From assembly GCA_036873755.1 (NCBI GenBank), contig JAVTVY010018696.1, positions 1-64,000 of the forward strand: a stretch of 64,000 bases of DNA, in the 5' to 3' direction. Below are positions 35,465 to 48,231 of this stretch, in pieces. The notes under the pieces are model-generated. The model saw only the letters and a list, made by a program, of their open reading frames with translations, had not been told where the DNA came from and searched no databases. Position 1 is the stretch's first letter. Every line of letters starts with the position of its first letter. This DNA comes from Hanleya hanleyi (Eukaryota > Mollusca > Polyplacophora > Lepidopleurida > Hanleyidae). The position numbers were made by a program, and so were the translations under genes.

Positions 35465-35745
35465 CCCGTAGGGCGCCCGGGCATTGCCCTGAGGTATCGT
35501 CGTGCACACTCCAGCTCATGGTAAGAATAGGCCTCGGCCTCTCAGAGCTTGTCGTACGAGGCAACTAACTGGGGCACCCGGGGGGGGGGGGGGTGTGGAA
35601 AGGATTATGATCCCACCAGTCGATTCCCCCAGTGTTGAAAGGAATAAAAACCCTACGCGTGTGGTTTCCGGGTGTGGAAAGGAATGGAAACCAAACCTAA
35701 AATAGTGTTGAAAGCGACGTTAAATCCTATTCAGTCACTCACTAA
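35465..35745 (+). mobile_element. SINE-like element with a G14 run
   Basis: Family of 6477-6727. The first 'cccggg' unit has expanded into a homopolymer G tract at about 35579-35593. Confidence 0.85.
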
Positions 35746-36431
35746 ACTGGTGGGTGTTCATTTATCATTCGGTATAACATTTGTAACACGACATGAATTT
35801 AATTTTCAACCGAGCAATACTTACCTGTGCTGCTCCAATGGTCATTTGTAGGCTATTTAATTGATGTCGTATAACATTGGCGATATCGGATTTACTCATG
35901 ATTTAATTGAATACTGTGGGAAATAATAGGCATTCGGTGGTTTAGAATGAACGTTTGGCACTCGGGAGAAAGTTCATATTACGAGCTAAGGCGCTCGCAA
36001 GCTATTCGGGACAAAAAAGGTAAACTGGTGATATGGCAAATGTATATATATGCTGCAGAGTAATTGAAACGAATAACCAAGGTTCCATCCATTATGTACG
36101 CATTATATCATATATGGCCTTATATTACATTATGTTTTCTACTTCTGCATTAATTTACATCCCACGACGGCAAGAAGATACGCTCTGGGGAGGTCATGGA
36201 AATACCATGTCATTGTACCAACAATGTCTAGTTTCCGACAATTTTTGTCTGCCTCCGACAGTGTAGAGGAGATTCTGTAATTACAGCCTCAAATTTACAC
36301 TGTTCGCATGAAAAGGGTATGTCATATTTGCATTTAGCATTGTATATGAGGAATACTGTTACCGCATGATATCGCACAGCTGAAGACTAGATTATCTATC
36401 GGGTGCATCCGTGTTTTGGTTCTATTTTCAG

Positions 36432-36526
36432 GAAAACCTGGAAGAAAATTTTCAAGGATAATAACAATTGCCCATAGTGGTGGAGGAGAACGGGCCTCCC
36501 TTTTCAATCCGTGAATCAGCCCCACG
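36432..36526 (+). pseudogene. Exon V2, frameshifted copy
   Basis: Same acceptor and donor as V1 and V3, but 95 nt instead of 96. In the V frame it also has a TAG in place of the Gln/Glu before WWRRTGLPF. It cannot code the V segment and is a decayed duplicate. Confidence 0.75.
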
Positions 36527-38548
36527 GTATGTTGGGCTATACATCTGTGCATGTACACTGAAATACGTCCATCGGCAACCTCCCCAGGATATGAAATACA
36601 TATCGTTCCGCTATAAAATCAGCGGAATGTTATTCAAATCCACAGACTTTTTGTTTACAATGCCCCGTTTATTTCACTGAATATAGAAAAATGCAGTCCA
36701 GTCAATCCGTTATAACGACTTGCCAAACCGAGATAACAAATCATGTACATCAATCTGTTGGAAGTGGATTATTGGACAGCATGTTGTATTCACTGTGGCA
36801 CTAAATGGGCATCTCACCTTTCCATGATAAGGGAGTAGAATCCGTTCATTTCCACACGCCTGTGGAGATAACACGGTGATTTTCAGAATTTTTGAAAACT
36901 GGGTGAATTTCCTATTAGTATTATACGTCCAGATACTTCAAAATAGGGCAAATGAAATCACTCCACATGCCTAGACAGGTCTCAAAAAGGAAATATAGGG
37001 TTAATCGTGTTCATTATAAATGATTCTGTAGCTAATAAGACCCCGGAAGAAAACTGCATGAATTTCAACTGGCAGGTTACCTTCAATGTAATGAGGTACC
37101 GGTATATTATAGTAATATTATAGCTGTTTCAGCTCTTTTACTTACTGGAATTATTTCCATATAACCAGCAATCCGCTCGAACTTCATCAAGTCAAAATGT
37201 CTAGAGATATGTCTGGGCCTTGTTTGCCCCATATGGTTTGCCCTGGTACCAGTGTATGATAAAAGGAGGCGATATACACTACTTTTCGCGGAGTTGTTAG
37301 GCTATGGGCGTCTGTTGGCCGATGTCTGTAAGAAAACAGTATGGAGTTGGCAAAGTTGGCCGGCTATCGCGACACCAATATCAAATATATGCTCGAAGCC
37401 ATGGGTGCTTCCGATTGTCATGATTGTTGATGGCCAGACCGAAGACTAATAATAATAATAATTATTATTGACAAAGTCCATATAAGTATATTAACAATGT
37501 ACCACTCGGACCACTTGTAAACAGTGGTCCGAGCTTCCTTTGACCATCAGCCAGAATGTAAGTGGATACGGGGTAGCGCGACCTCATCCCAGTAAAATTA
37601 TTTTGAAAAAAATATTCGGCCATTCTAAAACACTTTACTCGCATAATCTATTAAAAAATAATTTCCCGCCCTTGACAGCCCAAATTTAACAAGCAAAAAT
37701 GCTGTATTTCCTGTATTGTGACCTCTTTACCTCCTTTTGATAGCGGCAGTGAAATACGGCATCTTGAGAGATTACTGCATGGAACAACTCTCACCTCAAA
37801 TGATTTTGGTCCTCTTGGATCAATGTGGCATCTACATACTAGAAAATCAGGCTTGGAATCATGTGGTGAAGCTATGCCATGCACATGTAGGATAATAGTT
37901 CAGGGAATCGTCTGTAGCACCTTCAAACTGATTAAAATATCTGTGCAATATCCTGCACGGGATAGCATCAAAGATGCTTGGAGTCATCTACGTATGCGAG
38001 AATGTCATAGAATTTCTTTTGCAATGAGGACAAATTTGCGTACGTGACCCTTCTAATTCATTTTGGACACCTATGCCTATAAACATACCACATTCTCTTC
38101 GAAGAGGTTGGAGCCCGTAAGTCATCTACGTACTTGAATGACCTCGAAATCATTCGGGACTCCTATCTCATCTGCACTGGAGGTAAAGAACTTCGTAGAC
38201 AATTTGGAGCGTCTTGGTCACCTGCCTATTCAGTGGATAGCTTTAAGATTATGAAGGGCACCAAAATATTATTCTTTGTAGCAATTCTAGCACCCCAAGT
38301 AATCTACGCCTGAGAGGTTATTCGCTATGGGTACATCACTCCTGCGAATGGCCTTGCAATTATTTGAGAATGGTATGTCGTCTGCGCATGGGAAAAGACC
38401 GTAAACATTTGGAGCACCTTAGTCGTCTGAATAGTCTGTTTATAGACTTGAACCACAAGATACTGATGTTCATTGCGTCCTTGGCACATGTATCAAAGAT
38501 GAAGTCCCGACTCTGCTTGCAGTGCCTGATATGGCCAGTCTGTTATTA

Positions 38549-40850
38549 GGTCTTTCAATTTCCAATGGATAGACCTATTGATAAGATACGGATTATTACT
38601 ATTGTTATTCTGTTCACGCAATAGCGGCTAAACGACTTGATATACAGCTTAGATATTTGGCACATTTGTAGATACTAGGCTGAAGTTTCTGGTACGGGTA
38701 TTCAATTTTGACCATGACCTATTGAGTTATGGGGTTTTCTAAGAAAAACACCATTTTGCTAATATTTAACAAACGCATAAGATGCAGCTGAAATTTAGAA
38801 TGTAAAAGTGAGAAGATTTAACAGTCCATAAAAGGTCGGACAATCAGTTTTAGAGTTATCTCCTCTCGTGATTTCCTTGTGCCCTTTGAACAGCAAGAAC
38901 TGAAAACATATCTGAAAAAGTTGATGGGTGATAAGTATAACCTATCGCCATGCTGTAGTTACATTTTTGAATTATTTCGTAACAATAAAAAGTCGTAATC
39001 TCCCCTGTAATGTTTTTCAAAACACCTCACTTTGAGGAAATGAGCTGCGGCATTGATTCTTGTAACATTATTGAAGACTTTAACGACCAAAAGTATGTGA
39101 CCTTAAATTTGACCTCTAGGAGCGTCTCTGTACGAGTGCAAAGTTTGATCCCATCAGAATGAAAATAAGGCCACGTGACCTGCATGACTTCACTAGGCCA
39201 TACATTGTCAGAACTCTACTTTGACCTTGACCTTCAAAGCGGTAAGCATCCAAATATCGAAAATACGGCTTCAATTTTCTGAATAACTAACGCACTGACA
39301 GCCAAGAAACTATATTGTCTTTCTTTGGTGCGACTTGTAAAACGATCCGATGTGACCTTGACCTTGAATATCTTACAATGTAAAAAACTTGTTCGCGTTT
39401 TTCTCAAACTACGACCTACAGGAATCTGTAATTTATTACATTTGTACTCCAGGATACAGGCACGACGTCACTGAGTTTTCAACCTGACCTTGACCTTAGT
39501 TCTTGAGATATTATCACCGACAGTTTTGTGACGAGTCTTGGGTCGAAAACTGCTGGGAATTCCAAGTTGAAATTCGCACATAAATGTTGGTCATTATGAC
39601 GTAACAGAAAACATTAGAAGCCATTTAGATGTACCAAAAAGTCTAGAACATAATAAGCAGTTTATGAAATTTACGCTTTATTCAAATTTTGCGAAAATAA
39701 GCCTTCAATCATCACTATTTTTGAGTATTATTGAGAGAATATATGTATTTGCCTACGAAATTTCAATAATTTAGCTTTGATGGGTTGAGAGATATTTAAA
39801 AAAAATCATTTTCCCAAACTATTAAGCTGTTAAATGGTTCAATCGCTCTATTTGTGGCCATGAGTTGATTTCATCTATTCAATGGGCGTTGTCAATTTCA
39901 GGTACGGACTTCTAATTTGTTGCCTGTTACTTCCAATGAGTTCTTTCGTTGACCATGACCCCGTACCGATAGTAGCAATTGTTGAAAACTTGAAGAGTTA
40001 ATAGAAAGCCGTTAGTTTGAAATAATACAGCGTAGACAGAGGCTCGGCGATACTGGTATTCGAAAACAAGGGGAATAACTATTGCTCCCCTAAAAGTACG
40101 CACGCCTGTTCTTCTGACGGCGTGCGTACGAATATAGCTACTTTAAAAGCAAGCTAGGCAGAGATGGCATTAGGTGTCTACGGTAAAATTGCCTAAAACG
40201 AGTGAACATTTACTTTCGCCGTTTATGTGTAATGTTCAGAGATGAAATACGAATAGATTGTACAAAGAAGGCAAATATTGTTTTCTAATTTAAGAAAAAC
40301 ACCCAGTCGACTAAAATTGCGCGCCAGAATACGTTAGTGAACCGGCTGACGACTGAATCTCGTGGTTTTTGCCATTTACAGATACTAGGCTGAAGTTTCT
40401 GGTACAGGAATTCAATTTTCATCGAGGGAATATGTGTTTATTTGTGAAATTTCAAGATTATAACATTGTTTTGAAGATATAACGCAAAACAATTTACCCT
40501 TTCCGTGTATGCTATTCGCCTATTCAAGTTAAACGCTTCCGATATTAAGTAGATTTCATCCATCTTATTGTATAACGCAAGATCAGTTTTAAAGAGTTGT
40601 TAACCCGAGACACCAATTCCTTTTTCGACTGTTGCGACTGAGTCGCCCCGCGATTAAAATTAAATCGACGTCATTTTAGATGCTGAAAGGAACTGCGAGC
40701 CCTGATGATCCCTCTGTAAGCCATGATGCATTATGTATATTTGTCAATTAAACGGATGATGTTCAATTATCATTATATCAATATCGCATATGTAACACAT
40801 GAATTTAATTTACACTGAAACGATACCTTTGGGAGACCCGTTGTGGAAAG
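38549..40850 (+). repeat. Repeat inserted into block S2
   Basis: It starts 'ttaggtctttcaatttccaatgg' right after 'ggccagtctgtta'. Block S2b continues that point directly with 'tacatgctgcgatcgtgaac'. The interior resembles 31800-33330. A minus-oriented 'gcgtacgaatata..' and other pieces near 40100 are unassigned. No gene was seen. Confidence 0.6.
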
Positions 40851-40984
40851 ACCGTGTCATTGCACCAACAATGTCTAGTTTGTGCTGTGGTTGTGAACAG
40901 CGCTCTCTTGCATATATGGTGGAGCCACTGGTGTTCTTGTAAATCGTTTATTGAATACTTCAAAACTCAAGTGTCGGCTCTGCT

Positions 40985-41356
40985 CTGTAGTCTCGCAAAT
41001 AGCCAGTCTATTTTTACAACTATGGGATGCTGTGAATAATAGCAAACTTGGAGTTTAAAAAAAACTATAGCCTATACTCATCTGAACAGCCAGAAACGTT
41101 TCGATCAAGCCATGATCAGGCGATGTTGAATCGGGCATACAAGACTAACTCGCAAACAGTTACAAAAAAAACAGTCCCAAGGTGTATTCCATGCCATGAA
41201 GATCTGACAGTGAAATATTCTTATCGACCATATAGATTTAAGATTGTAAGAGATTCTTTTTATCGAGCAGCTGCTTTAGAAGATATTTTTAGTCGGATGA
41301 AAGAAGACTGTATCTTGGGTTATTTGAGAGAAATCACGTTGTTGCATAAGTTTTAA
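40985..41356 (+). pseudogene. LINE ORF2 C-terminal fragment in S2
   Basis: The frame ends CIPCHEDLTV, then FKIVRDSFYRAAALEDIFSR, then LREITLLHKF and TAA (stop 41354-41356). This matches the C-terminal pattern of LINE ORF2 proteins with an RNase H region ('LTVEHIL..C......R..FY...L.D.F......FL.EI.L..KI'). Paralogous remnants lie at 45650-45895 and 50180-50530. Confidence 0.65.
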
Positions 41357-42164
41357 TGCGTGTATGTTTTAATATTTTGGATTAATAAGTTATTAACTTG
41401 AAAACTTAAAATTTTGTTTAATCGTCGCTATATAGCGGAAATATTGCCGAACGCAACGTAAACCTCAATTTTCTCTCCCCTCTCATATTTACAACCTGTA
41501 GATATTTCAGAGACTGGTTGATATAAAGATTGAAGCCCAAATCATACTCTTGGCAGTCTTTAGAAAAGCCAGTCTGTTATTCAATCGTTTATACGGAACA
41601 AGCTCATCCCAACGCACTGCATACTGAGTTATACTAAGATACTGCCAAAAAAAACCCGTCCCTGGAACCCTGAAAAAAACCCCTGTATTGAATGTTGACG
41701 AAATTTGCAAGAAGAGATGACTCGGGTGTTCCAAATTACCTCTGTTAGAAACGCATACATGGGAGAGTTGGGTGTTTGCACGTTGATTTGTTCAAGGTGA
41801 TTTTGTTAAACAGACTTGTTTTGAACTTTTTCTGAATGCCATGACCCATATATAGAGGACTTGGTTGCTCCAAATTATTTCCAAGTAATTATCAAATACC
41901 TATTTAACTTTGGTGTCCAAGGGGTATGCAATTATGTCCCACAGATGCCAATATAGATACAAAAATGAGTTGGGATTCTGATATCACGTGTCATTTTCTG
42001 CATACATGTATGTAGATGACTTAGCTGCTCCAAATTACTAAGGGCCGATAACGCTTTTTGTGGTTACGCAATACTTATTCTTTGACATAGGTGCTATACA
42101 ATATTTCCTCTCGTTAGCAGATGATTAAGGTGTTCCATAGACCTCGCAGACTTGACTTTTCGCG

Positions 42165-42410
42165 GGGTTCATGCTTGTGAGAAGGAATAGGACCTCGCCC
42201 ATGGAGTTCACGGGTGTACAAAGGAATAATGTTCAAATGTCTCGATATGACGGGAATATAGTTGAAAGCGACGTTAAATCAAACCCCCCACTTGTCATAT
42301 ACGAAATGCGCGACAAAACGCGTTAACTCTGCATGCAGTATTGAAAATGCGAAGTGCATGACACGTGCTGACTCTACATGCAGTATTGATATAGGTGAAC
42401 CGTGTGACAA
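42165..42410 (+). repeat. Partial SINE tail and two minisatellite units
   Basis: 'ggttcatgcttgtgagaagg..gaaagcgacgttaaatcaaa' is followed by two 'actctgcatgcagtattga' units. This is the same arrangement as 24325-24480 and 51285-51830. Confidence 0.8.
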
Positions 42411-42639
42411 AACTCGTTGGAATAAAGCAAGGACCGGCTAACTTCATACGACTCGCATAAATCATACCTTAGGAATGCCTCCTTCTGATTATAAATAATT
42501 GGATCTGATTTTATACTGCAGATACCAGATCGATATCTAGTGTCTTTGCATTTGTCTGAAATGTTGTATTTCCATAGCTACACCAATAAGAGTATTTGTT
42601 TTCCGTCCAGATTCAACAAAGCCAAACCTTGCCTGATTT

Positions 42640-42930
42640 AATGGATATGTCTACCCGGGGATTGACCTGGGGTATCGTTGTGCACACTCCAGGTCATGGT
42701 AAGAATTGGTCTCGGCTCCTCAAAGAGCTTGTCATAAGAGGCGACTAACTGGAGCACCCCTGGAGATCCCGGGAGTGAAAAGAAATAGGAACCCACCCGA
42801 GGAGTCTTGGGTGTTAAAATTAATAAGACCCTACCCGTGTGGTTTCCGGGTGTGAAAAGGAATAGGAACCAACATCGTAATGACTGAAATAGTGTTGAAA
42901 GCAACGTTTAATCATATTCCATCGCTCACT
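42640..42930 (+). mobile_element. SINE-like element before B2
   Basis: Orthologous in position to 24518-24797. It is the source-like sequence of the insertion at 44848-45170. Confidence 0.85.
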
Positions 42931-43018
42931 CTGATATGTCTATTGTAGATCTTACTCATACTGATTTGTGTTGTCATAATGAAGATACAATGTACAGGTT
43001 ACTGCTTCTGTATTTTAG

Positions 43019-43116
43019 ATGGGAGACCGAAGATGAAGCGGGAGGCCTTGTTGTTGCTGGTGGCAGCTATTCAGCGCCACCGCAACATCACTCCTCCACC
43101 ACTTGAACCAAGACGG
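43019..43116 (+). CDS. Exon B2: GRPKM basic helix exon, second copy
   Basis: 98 nt, AG at 43017-43018, donor GG|GTAATT. The frame is GRPKMKREALLLLVAAIQ with RHRNITPPPLEPR following. Length, phases and splice sites are the same as B1 and B3. Its partner V2 is broken and no A-type exon is visible in S2, so this may be an orphan exon or an alternative exon of one long gene. Confidence 0.7.
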
Positions 43117-43195
43117 GTAATTTTGTTTCTGCATCACCTTTTTTTGTATGGGAAGTACCCTACCCTACTTCATATTCTATAGTCTATAGTCTTTA

Positions 43196-43292
43196 TGAAC
43201 ACTGGAATTTCCTGGATTTCAACTTCTTTTATTAAACACGACGTTTCGCTAAGTCTGCCCTTACATGTAGCATTCTCAAGTGTATAAATGTA
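43196..43292 (-). mobile_element. 97-bp retroelement fragment with 12-bp target duplication
   Basis: Flanked by ctatagtcttta at 43184-43195 and 43293-43304; blocks S1 and S3 have one copy and no insert. On the minus strand it reads 'cttgagaatgctacatgtaa...gcgaaacgtcgtgtttaata', the style of a Penelope-type terminal repeat with a decayed hammerhead-like core (GAAACGTC). Confidence 0.7.
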
Positions 43293-43470
43293 CTATAGTC
43301 TTTAGATATATAAATGTTTCCCCCGGACATGTGCCGTCATACCTTAGACTTCTTCCAATTATAACTTATTGGAAGAGATAATAATTGTTAAACTGGAGCA
43401 TTTGAACTAACCTCAGGAATTTCTGTTAAGTTAACTTTGCTCACGTTGTGTGATTCACATATTTTAATAG

Positions 43471-43560
43471 GAAGATGGAAATTCTTCAAAGATTACAGCA
43501 ATTGTCCGGAGTGGTGGAGGAGCACGGGCCTCCCCTTTCAATCCATCAACCAGCCTTACG
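43471..43560 (+). CDS. Exon V4: CPxWW exon at a rearrangement junction
   Basis: Preceded by 'tattttaatAG', which is B-intron sequence reused as an acceptor; donor G|GTATGT. Length is 90 nt, still phase 1-1 and open: FKDYSNCPEWWRSTGLPF then QSINQPY. Relative to V1 it lost six bases, keeping frame. Whether it is spliced in cannot be seen. Confidence 0.5.
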
Positions 43561-44847
43561 GTATGTTAAGCTAGACACCTGTCGTGCATGTACACTGAAA
43601 CACGTCCATTAGAAACCTCGCCATGATATGAAAAAGATATCTTTTCGGGTTAACATCAGCGGAATATTCATTAAATCCACAGACTTTTTGTTTACAACGC
43701 TCCGTTAACTTAATGATTTTCAGAATTTTTTGAAAACTGGGCATGCTGGGTGAATTTCCTATTAGTATTGAACGTCCAGATACTTCAAAATAGGGTAAAT
43801 GAAATCCCCCCACAGGCCTAGACAGGTCAAAAAAAAGCCAAGGCCAGATAGGTGTAACCATGTTCGTTATAGCTAATTAGTCCCTAGAAGAAAACAGCAT
43901 GAATTTCAACTGGCATGTTACCTTCAATATAATGAGGTACCGGTATGTAATATTATAGCGGTTTCAGCTCTTTCACCTACTAGATTTATTTGCATATATT
44001 CATGTAACCAGCCATCAGCTCGAACTCCGTCAAGTCAAATGTTGAGAGATATGTTTGCCCATGTACATTGTACCTGTTTGCCCTTGTACCCTGGTACCAG
44101 TGTATGATTATTATTGGCTATACCCCACTTTTTGCCAAGTTGTTTGGCCAACAGACCAATATCATTACTTGGCCAATACTAAGCAGTAGTCCGCGCTTCC
44201 TTAAACCTGAGCCACAATGGAAGTGCATACGGGGTACATGTAGCACCACCTCGTCTGAATAAAATTATATAAAAAAAATCATTTGACTGTTCTAAAACAC
44301 TTAACTCACATAATCTATTAAAAATAATTTCCGTCATTGACAGCCCAAATTTAACAAGCAAAACTGCTGTATTTCCTGTATGTTTTGTGTCATCTTTACC
44401 TCTCTTGATAGCGGAAGTTAAATAGAGCGTTTTGAGAGTTTACTGCAGGGAACAACTCCTCTCAAATGATTTTGGGCCTCTTGGATCGAAGTGGCAACTA
44501 CATCTGCATACTAGAAAATAGGCTTGGAATCATGTGGTTTTGGACACATATGCTGTCCGTTCATGGGAAATAACTACGTAGACAATTTGGGGCACATTGG
44601 TCTTCTGAATATTCTGATAATAACCTCGATATTGGGATTATTAGCCTATAAACATACCACAATTGCCTTGAAGAGGTTGGAGCCCCCAAGTCCTCCACGT
44701 ACTTGAATGGCCTCGAAATCCTTTGTGACTCCTATCTCGTCTGCACTGGGGTAAAGAACCTGGTAGATAGTTTGGAGCGTCTTATTCACCTGCCTATCCA
44801 GTGGATAGCTGTAAGATAATGAAGGGCACCAAAATATTATTGTTGTG

Positions 44848-45170
44848 CACACTCCAGGTCATGGTAAGAGTTGGTCTCGGCTCCTCAAAGAGCTTGTCAT
44901 AAGAGGCGACTAACTGGAGCACCCCTGGAGATCCCGGCAGTGAAAAGAAATGGGAACCCACCCGAGGGGTCTTGGGTGTTAAAATTAATAAGACCCTACC
45001 CGTGTGGTTTCCGGGTGTGAAAAGGATTATAGGAACCAACCTCGTAATATGACTGAAATAGTGTTGAAAGCAACGTTTAATCATATTCACTCGCTCACTC
45101 TGATATGTCTATTGTAGAACTTACTCATACTGATTTGTGTTGTCATCATGAAGATACAATGTACAGGTGC
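44848..45170 (+). repeat. Templated copy of 42680-42997 inside S2b
   Basis: About 320 bp, roughly 95% identical to the intron before B2: the end of the SINE plus 'tctgatatgtctattgtag' and 'gaagatacaatgtacagg'. It replaces the ~90 bp present in S2 at 38275-38350. It stops 20 bp short of exon B2. Confidence 0.8.
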
Positions 45171-45370
45171 CTTGCAATTATTTGAGAACGGCATGTCATC
45201 TGCGCATGGTAAAATACCTTAAAACCATTTGGATCACGTTAGTCATCTGAATATTCAGTTTATAGACTTGAACCTGTAAGATACTGATGTTCATTGCGTA
45301 ATTCGGCACACATGGCCTCACCTTTGAGATTGGCACATGTATCAAAGATGAAGTCCCGACTCCGCTTGTA

Positions 45371-45531
45371 CACGCTTAAAACTAAAGTGTTGAAATGTAC
45401 TCGTAAAGTGTTGAAATAACCCTTTAAGTGTGTCCACAGGGACAACACTTAAAGAGCAGTCCCTGTGGACACACTTAAAGGGTTATTTCAACACTTTACG
45501 AGTAAGTTTCAACACTTTAGTTTTAAGCGTG
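45371..45531. mobile_element. 161-bp palindromic MITE with TA target duplication
   Basis: Arms 45369-45443 and 45459-45533 (including the TA) are inverted repeats with 73 of 75 matches around a 15-nt loop. Ends are CACGCTTAAAAC. The paralogous S2 site at about 38510-38535 (gctctgcttgcag to gcctgatatgg) has no insert, so the insertion duplicated a TA. A TA duplication and near-complete palindrome point to a Tc1/mariner-type non-autonomous element. Confidence 0.9.
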
Positions 45532-46008
45532 TAGTACCTGATATGGCCAGTCTGTTATACATGCTGCGATCGTGAACAGCGCTCTGTGGCGTTGTATGGT
45601 GGAGTCACTGGTGTCCTCTTGTAAATCGTCTATTAAATACGTCAAGTGTTAGCTCCGCTCTGTAGTCCCGCAAATAGCCAGTCGGTTATATATAACTATG
45701 GGATGCTGCGAATAATAGCAAAATTAATGAGTTAAAAAAACTGTAGGCTATACTCATCTGCACAGCCAGAAACGTTTCGATCAAACCATGATCAGATGAT
45801 GTAGAATCAGCCATACCTGATTAACTCACAAACAGTTACAAAAAACAGAGCCAGCCCCAAGGAGTATTCCATGTCATGAAGACCTCACAGAGAAACATTT
45901 TGTGGTCCAAGCTATTGCATGTACTCTGATCTGAGAGCAAAAAATAAAAAAGGTAAATTTCCGGTTTTTTATGCTTTTGTAGAATCAGAATGTTTTGGTA
46001 TTTTTCAG

Positions 46009-46106
46009 ATATGAAGAGAAATGTTGATCAGATGACCGTGGCCCACCTGAAGGCTACAATATCATGGGAACTATTTGCGGAGAGGCCAGAGATGATTCGT
46101 CCGTAA
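46009..46106 (+). CDS. Exon A2: diverged copy of exon A
   Basis: Same upstream flank as A1 ('tatgcttttgtagaatcaga...tttttcAG'). ATG at 46011. The frame NVDQMTVAHLKATISWEL parallels A1's NVEKMMNVKELRSIISTEV. The donor would be CC|GTAAAA at 46103, leaving phase 2, which does not fit V3 or B3. Read through, it ends at TAA 46104-46106 after 31 codons. So the copy may be broken, or may use an alternative frame. Confidence 0.45.
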
Positions 46107-47600
46107 AAATGTTAGTAAAAATAACGGTGTAACGGGAGATGTGGAATATTATATATACAATTTAACCTGGCTATTGGACTTAATGAGTTCTCAACAGTTA
46201 ATCTGGAATTACCTCTATTGTCCCCTCAATACAAAAGCATTGGAGAGAACAATTTTTTAAGTCTGATCTTTCATTAAGTCGTGTAATTTGGAACTTATAA
46301 TTACCAAGAATCATCATTTACATTTGTATATCCGCCTAATTTTCATATGCAGCATGTATAACAAGCTGACCTAAGTTACTCCAATATGATATTGATCATA
46401 ATGTTACACATAACTGTAATTTTCCATAACATATAACACTTTATCTAATGTAGCGCGGCTCAATTGCATAGCATTGTCAATGTATTGATTTTCTCTCGGA
46501 AAAAGTCAATAACACTGCGTACGGTTAGAGGTATGTACGGTTTAACATTCAACAACATGAATTGCAGGCAAGCACCTAAAAGCCTCAGCCTTTTTTTGTT
46601 TAGACAATCTGGAGGCAATTTAGTTACATAAAACGTATGGGCGCCCAAAACTCAAATGAAAAAAACCGAAAGTGTCGTTCAATTTGAAAGAATTTTTGAA
46701 GGAACTACTCCTAGAAAAAGCACTATTCTTTTCCTAGCTGGGTATTGAATTTCATTTTAATAAACGTCTTTGTGCCGAAATTCACTAAAAAAAATTGGAC
46801 CTTTAATAATGAATTACGAAAAGGAACTGGGAGTTTGGGATCGAACCTGCAAAACATCCCTGGATACAGCCCTGCGGATACAGTTTATGGTGTTTTCACG
46901 TCACGTGCTGGGATTACAGCATGCAAGAAAGGTATAGCTTTCTCAGTAGCAGTTTATACATTGTACAAGTATTATAACCAGTTAATGGCATAGGAACACA
47001 CTGATTGACACCGGCCCACCCGTATCATTACTTTGGGGGGGGGGAGGGGGAGGTGCATATAAGCTCGAGATATGCAAACTGGTTCAAAATTGCCCAGAGT
47101 CGGGCTGAAAATGGGCTCTCCTAATCACTCATTTTAAATAAAATCCAAGGTACAGTAACATGTTTGGTGACAAAAATTGAAGCATTATCTTGTACCTGTT
47201 AAATGTGTGGACACAAATATTATTCATGCAAAAGTTTTAGGATAAATCATATGAAAACTAGAATTTGATAGCAAAATTGAAGAAAAATGTCCTTCATTTA
47301 AGGTGACGCAAAATTCAAACTAACAAGGGTTCGATACTGCAGGGATTCCCCTGCCAATTATTCCATATTATACTTCTGAAATAAAATGTTTTGTGAAAAA
47401 GCTTTAGGATAAATCATGATGTGGAGTAGAATGATTTAATAGCAAAATTGAAGAAACCTGTTTGTCCTTCATTATACTTCGGATATAAACACGGGAAGGA
47501 AGCAATCAGATTACTCAATTGTTAGATTTGTGTGTCTAACTTGACCGACCACGGACATTCCTAGGATGGACAACAAGGAAGGATTTACGGTGTCGAAGTG
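46107..47600. other. Intron-like sequence with an inverted repeat fragment
   Basis: 46745-46993 holds an 82-codon frame I do not recognise (...CKKGIAFSVAVYTLYKYY). 47200-47460 is an inverted, twice-occurring fragment of the 14070-15430 family ('caggg(a)ttcccctgccaatta'). Confidence 0.5.
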
Positions 47601-48231
47601 TACATCTTCGTGTGCACAAAGCCTTTCATAATATAAAACTGAGCAGGATCTCCAGAAATCTGTGCCTGTAACAGTGCTTGGAGTGTTTATCGAGCACAGG
47701 ATCTCCGGTGATCATATTTTGTTAAACATTCTGAAAAACGGGGAGATCTTTGGGGTATCGCGTCTGTTCTGTGCAATGGTTGCATTATTACGACTATTAC
47801 GACACTGTCATCCTGTCACTGAACAATTGCTGATTGCCGACTTTCGATCACTTACACTCACTCGCCCACTTACACTCACTCGCTCACTAAAACTCGCTCG
47901 CTCACTTACTCACTCATTCACTCACTCCCAAAACTGGTCAAACCTGTTCTGCCCATGCAGTCAATTAGTCGATAATTTTCCATAAACCAGCCTTAAACAC
48001 CATGATCATTCGGCCCTTATTGTTGCACTGATATTATAGGATTTGTCTAACTGCTGACAGTGTAGAGGAGATTCAGTAATAACAGCTTCAAATTAACACT
48101 GTTCGCATAAAAAGGGTATATCATATTTGCATTCAGCATGGTGTGTGAGGAATATTTTTGTGATCGTATGATATTACAGCTGAATACTAGATTATCTATC
48201 GGGCGCGTTGGTGTTTTGGTTCTAATTTCAG

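Larger units (their letters stand above)
35760..43180 (+). repeat. Segmental duplication block S2 (V2, LINE tail, B2)
   Basis: Shares with S3 the order V, 'aattagaccccgga', 'ggtaccagtgtatgat', 'aaatttaacaagcaaaa', 'gggcaccaaaatatta', LINE tail, 'gatgacttggttgctccaaa', minisatellite, SINE, B. It is interrupted at about 38549-40850 by a repeat that S2b and S3 lack. Confidence 0.8.
43471..45900 (+). repeat. Segmental duplication block S2b (from V4 to LINE remnant)
   Basis: It starts abruptly at V4, where intron sequence following exon B ('cacatattttaatag') joins directly. It then follows the S2 order to the LINE remnant (45650-45895), and joins the flank of exon A2 near 45897. Confidence 0.8.

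Noticed and set aside
46745..46993. 82-codon frame as a gene
   Set aside because: No family resemblance and no paralogous copy in the other blocks; the tail looks hydrophobic but no more can be said.
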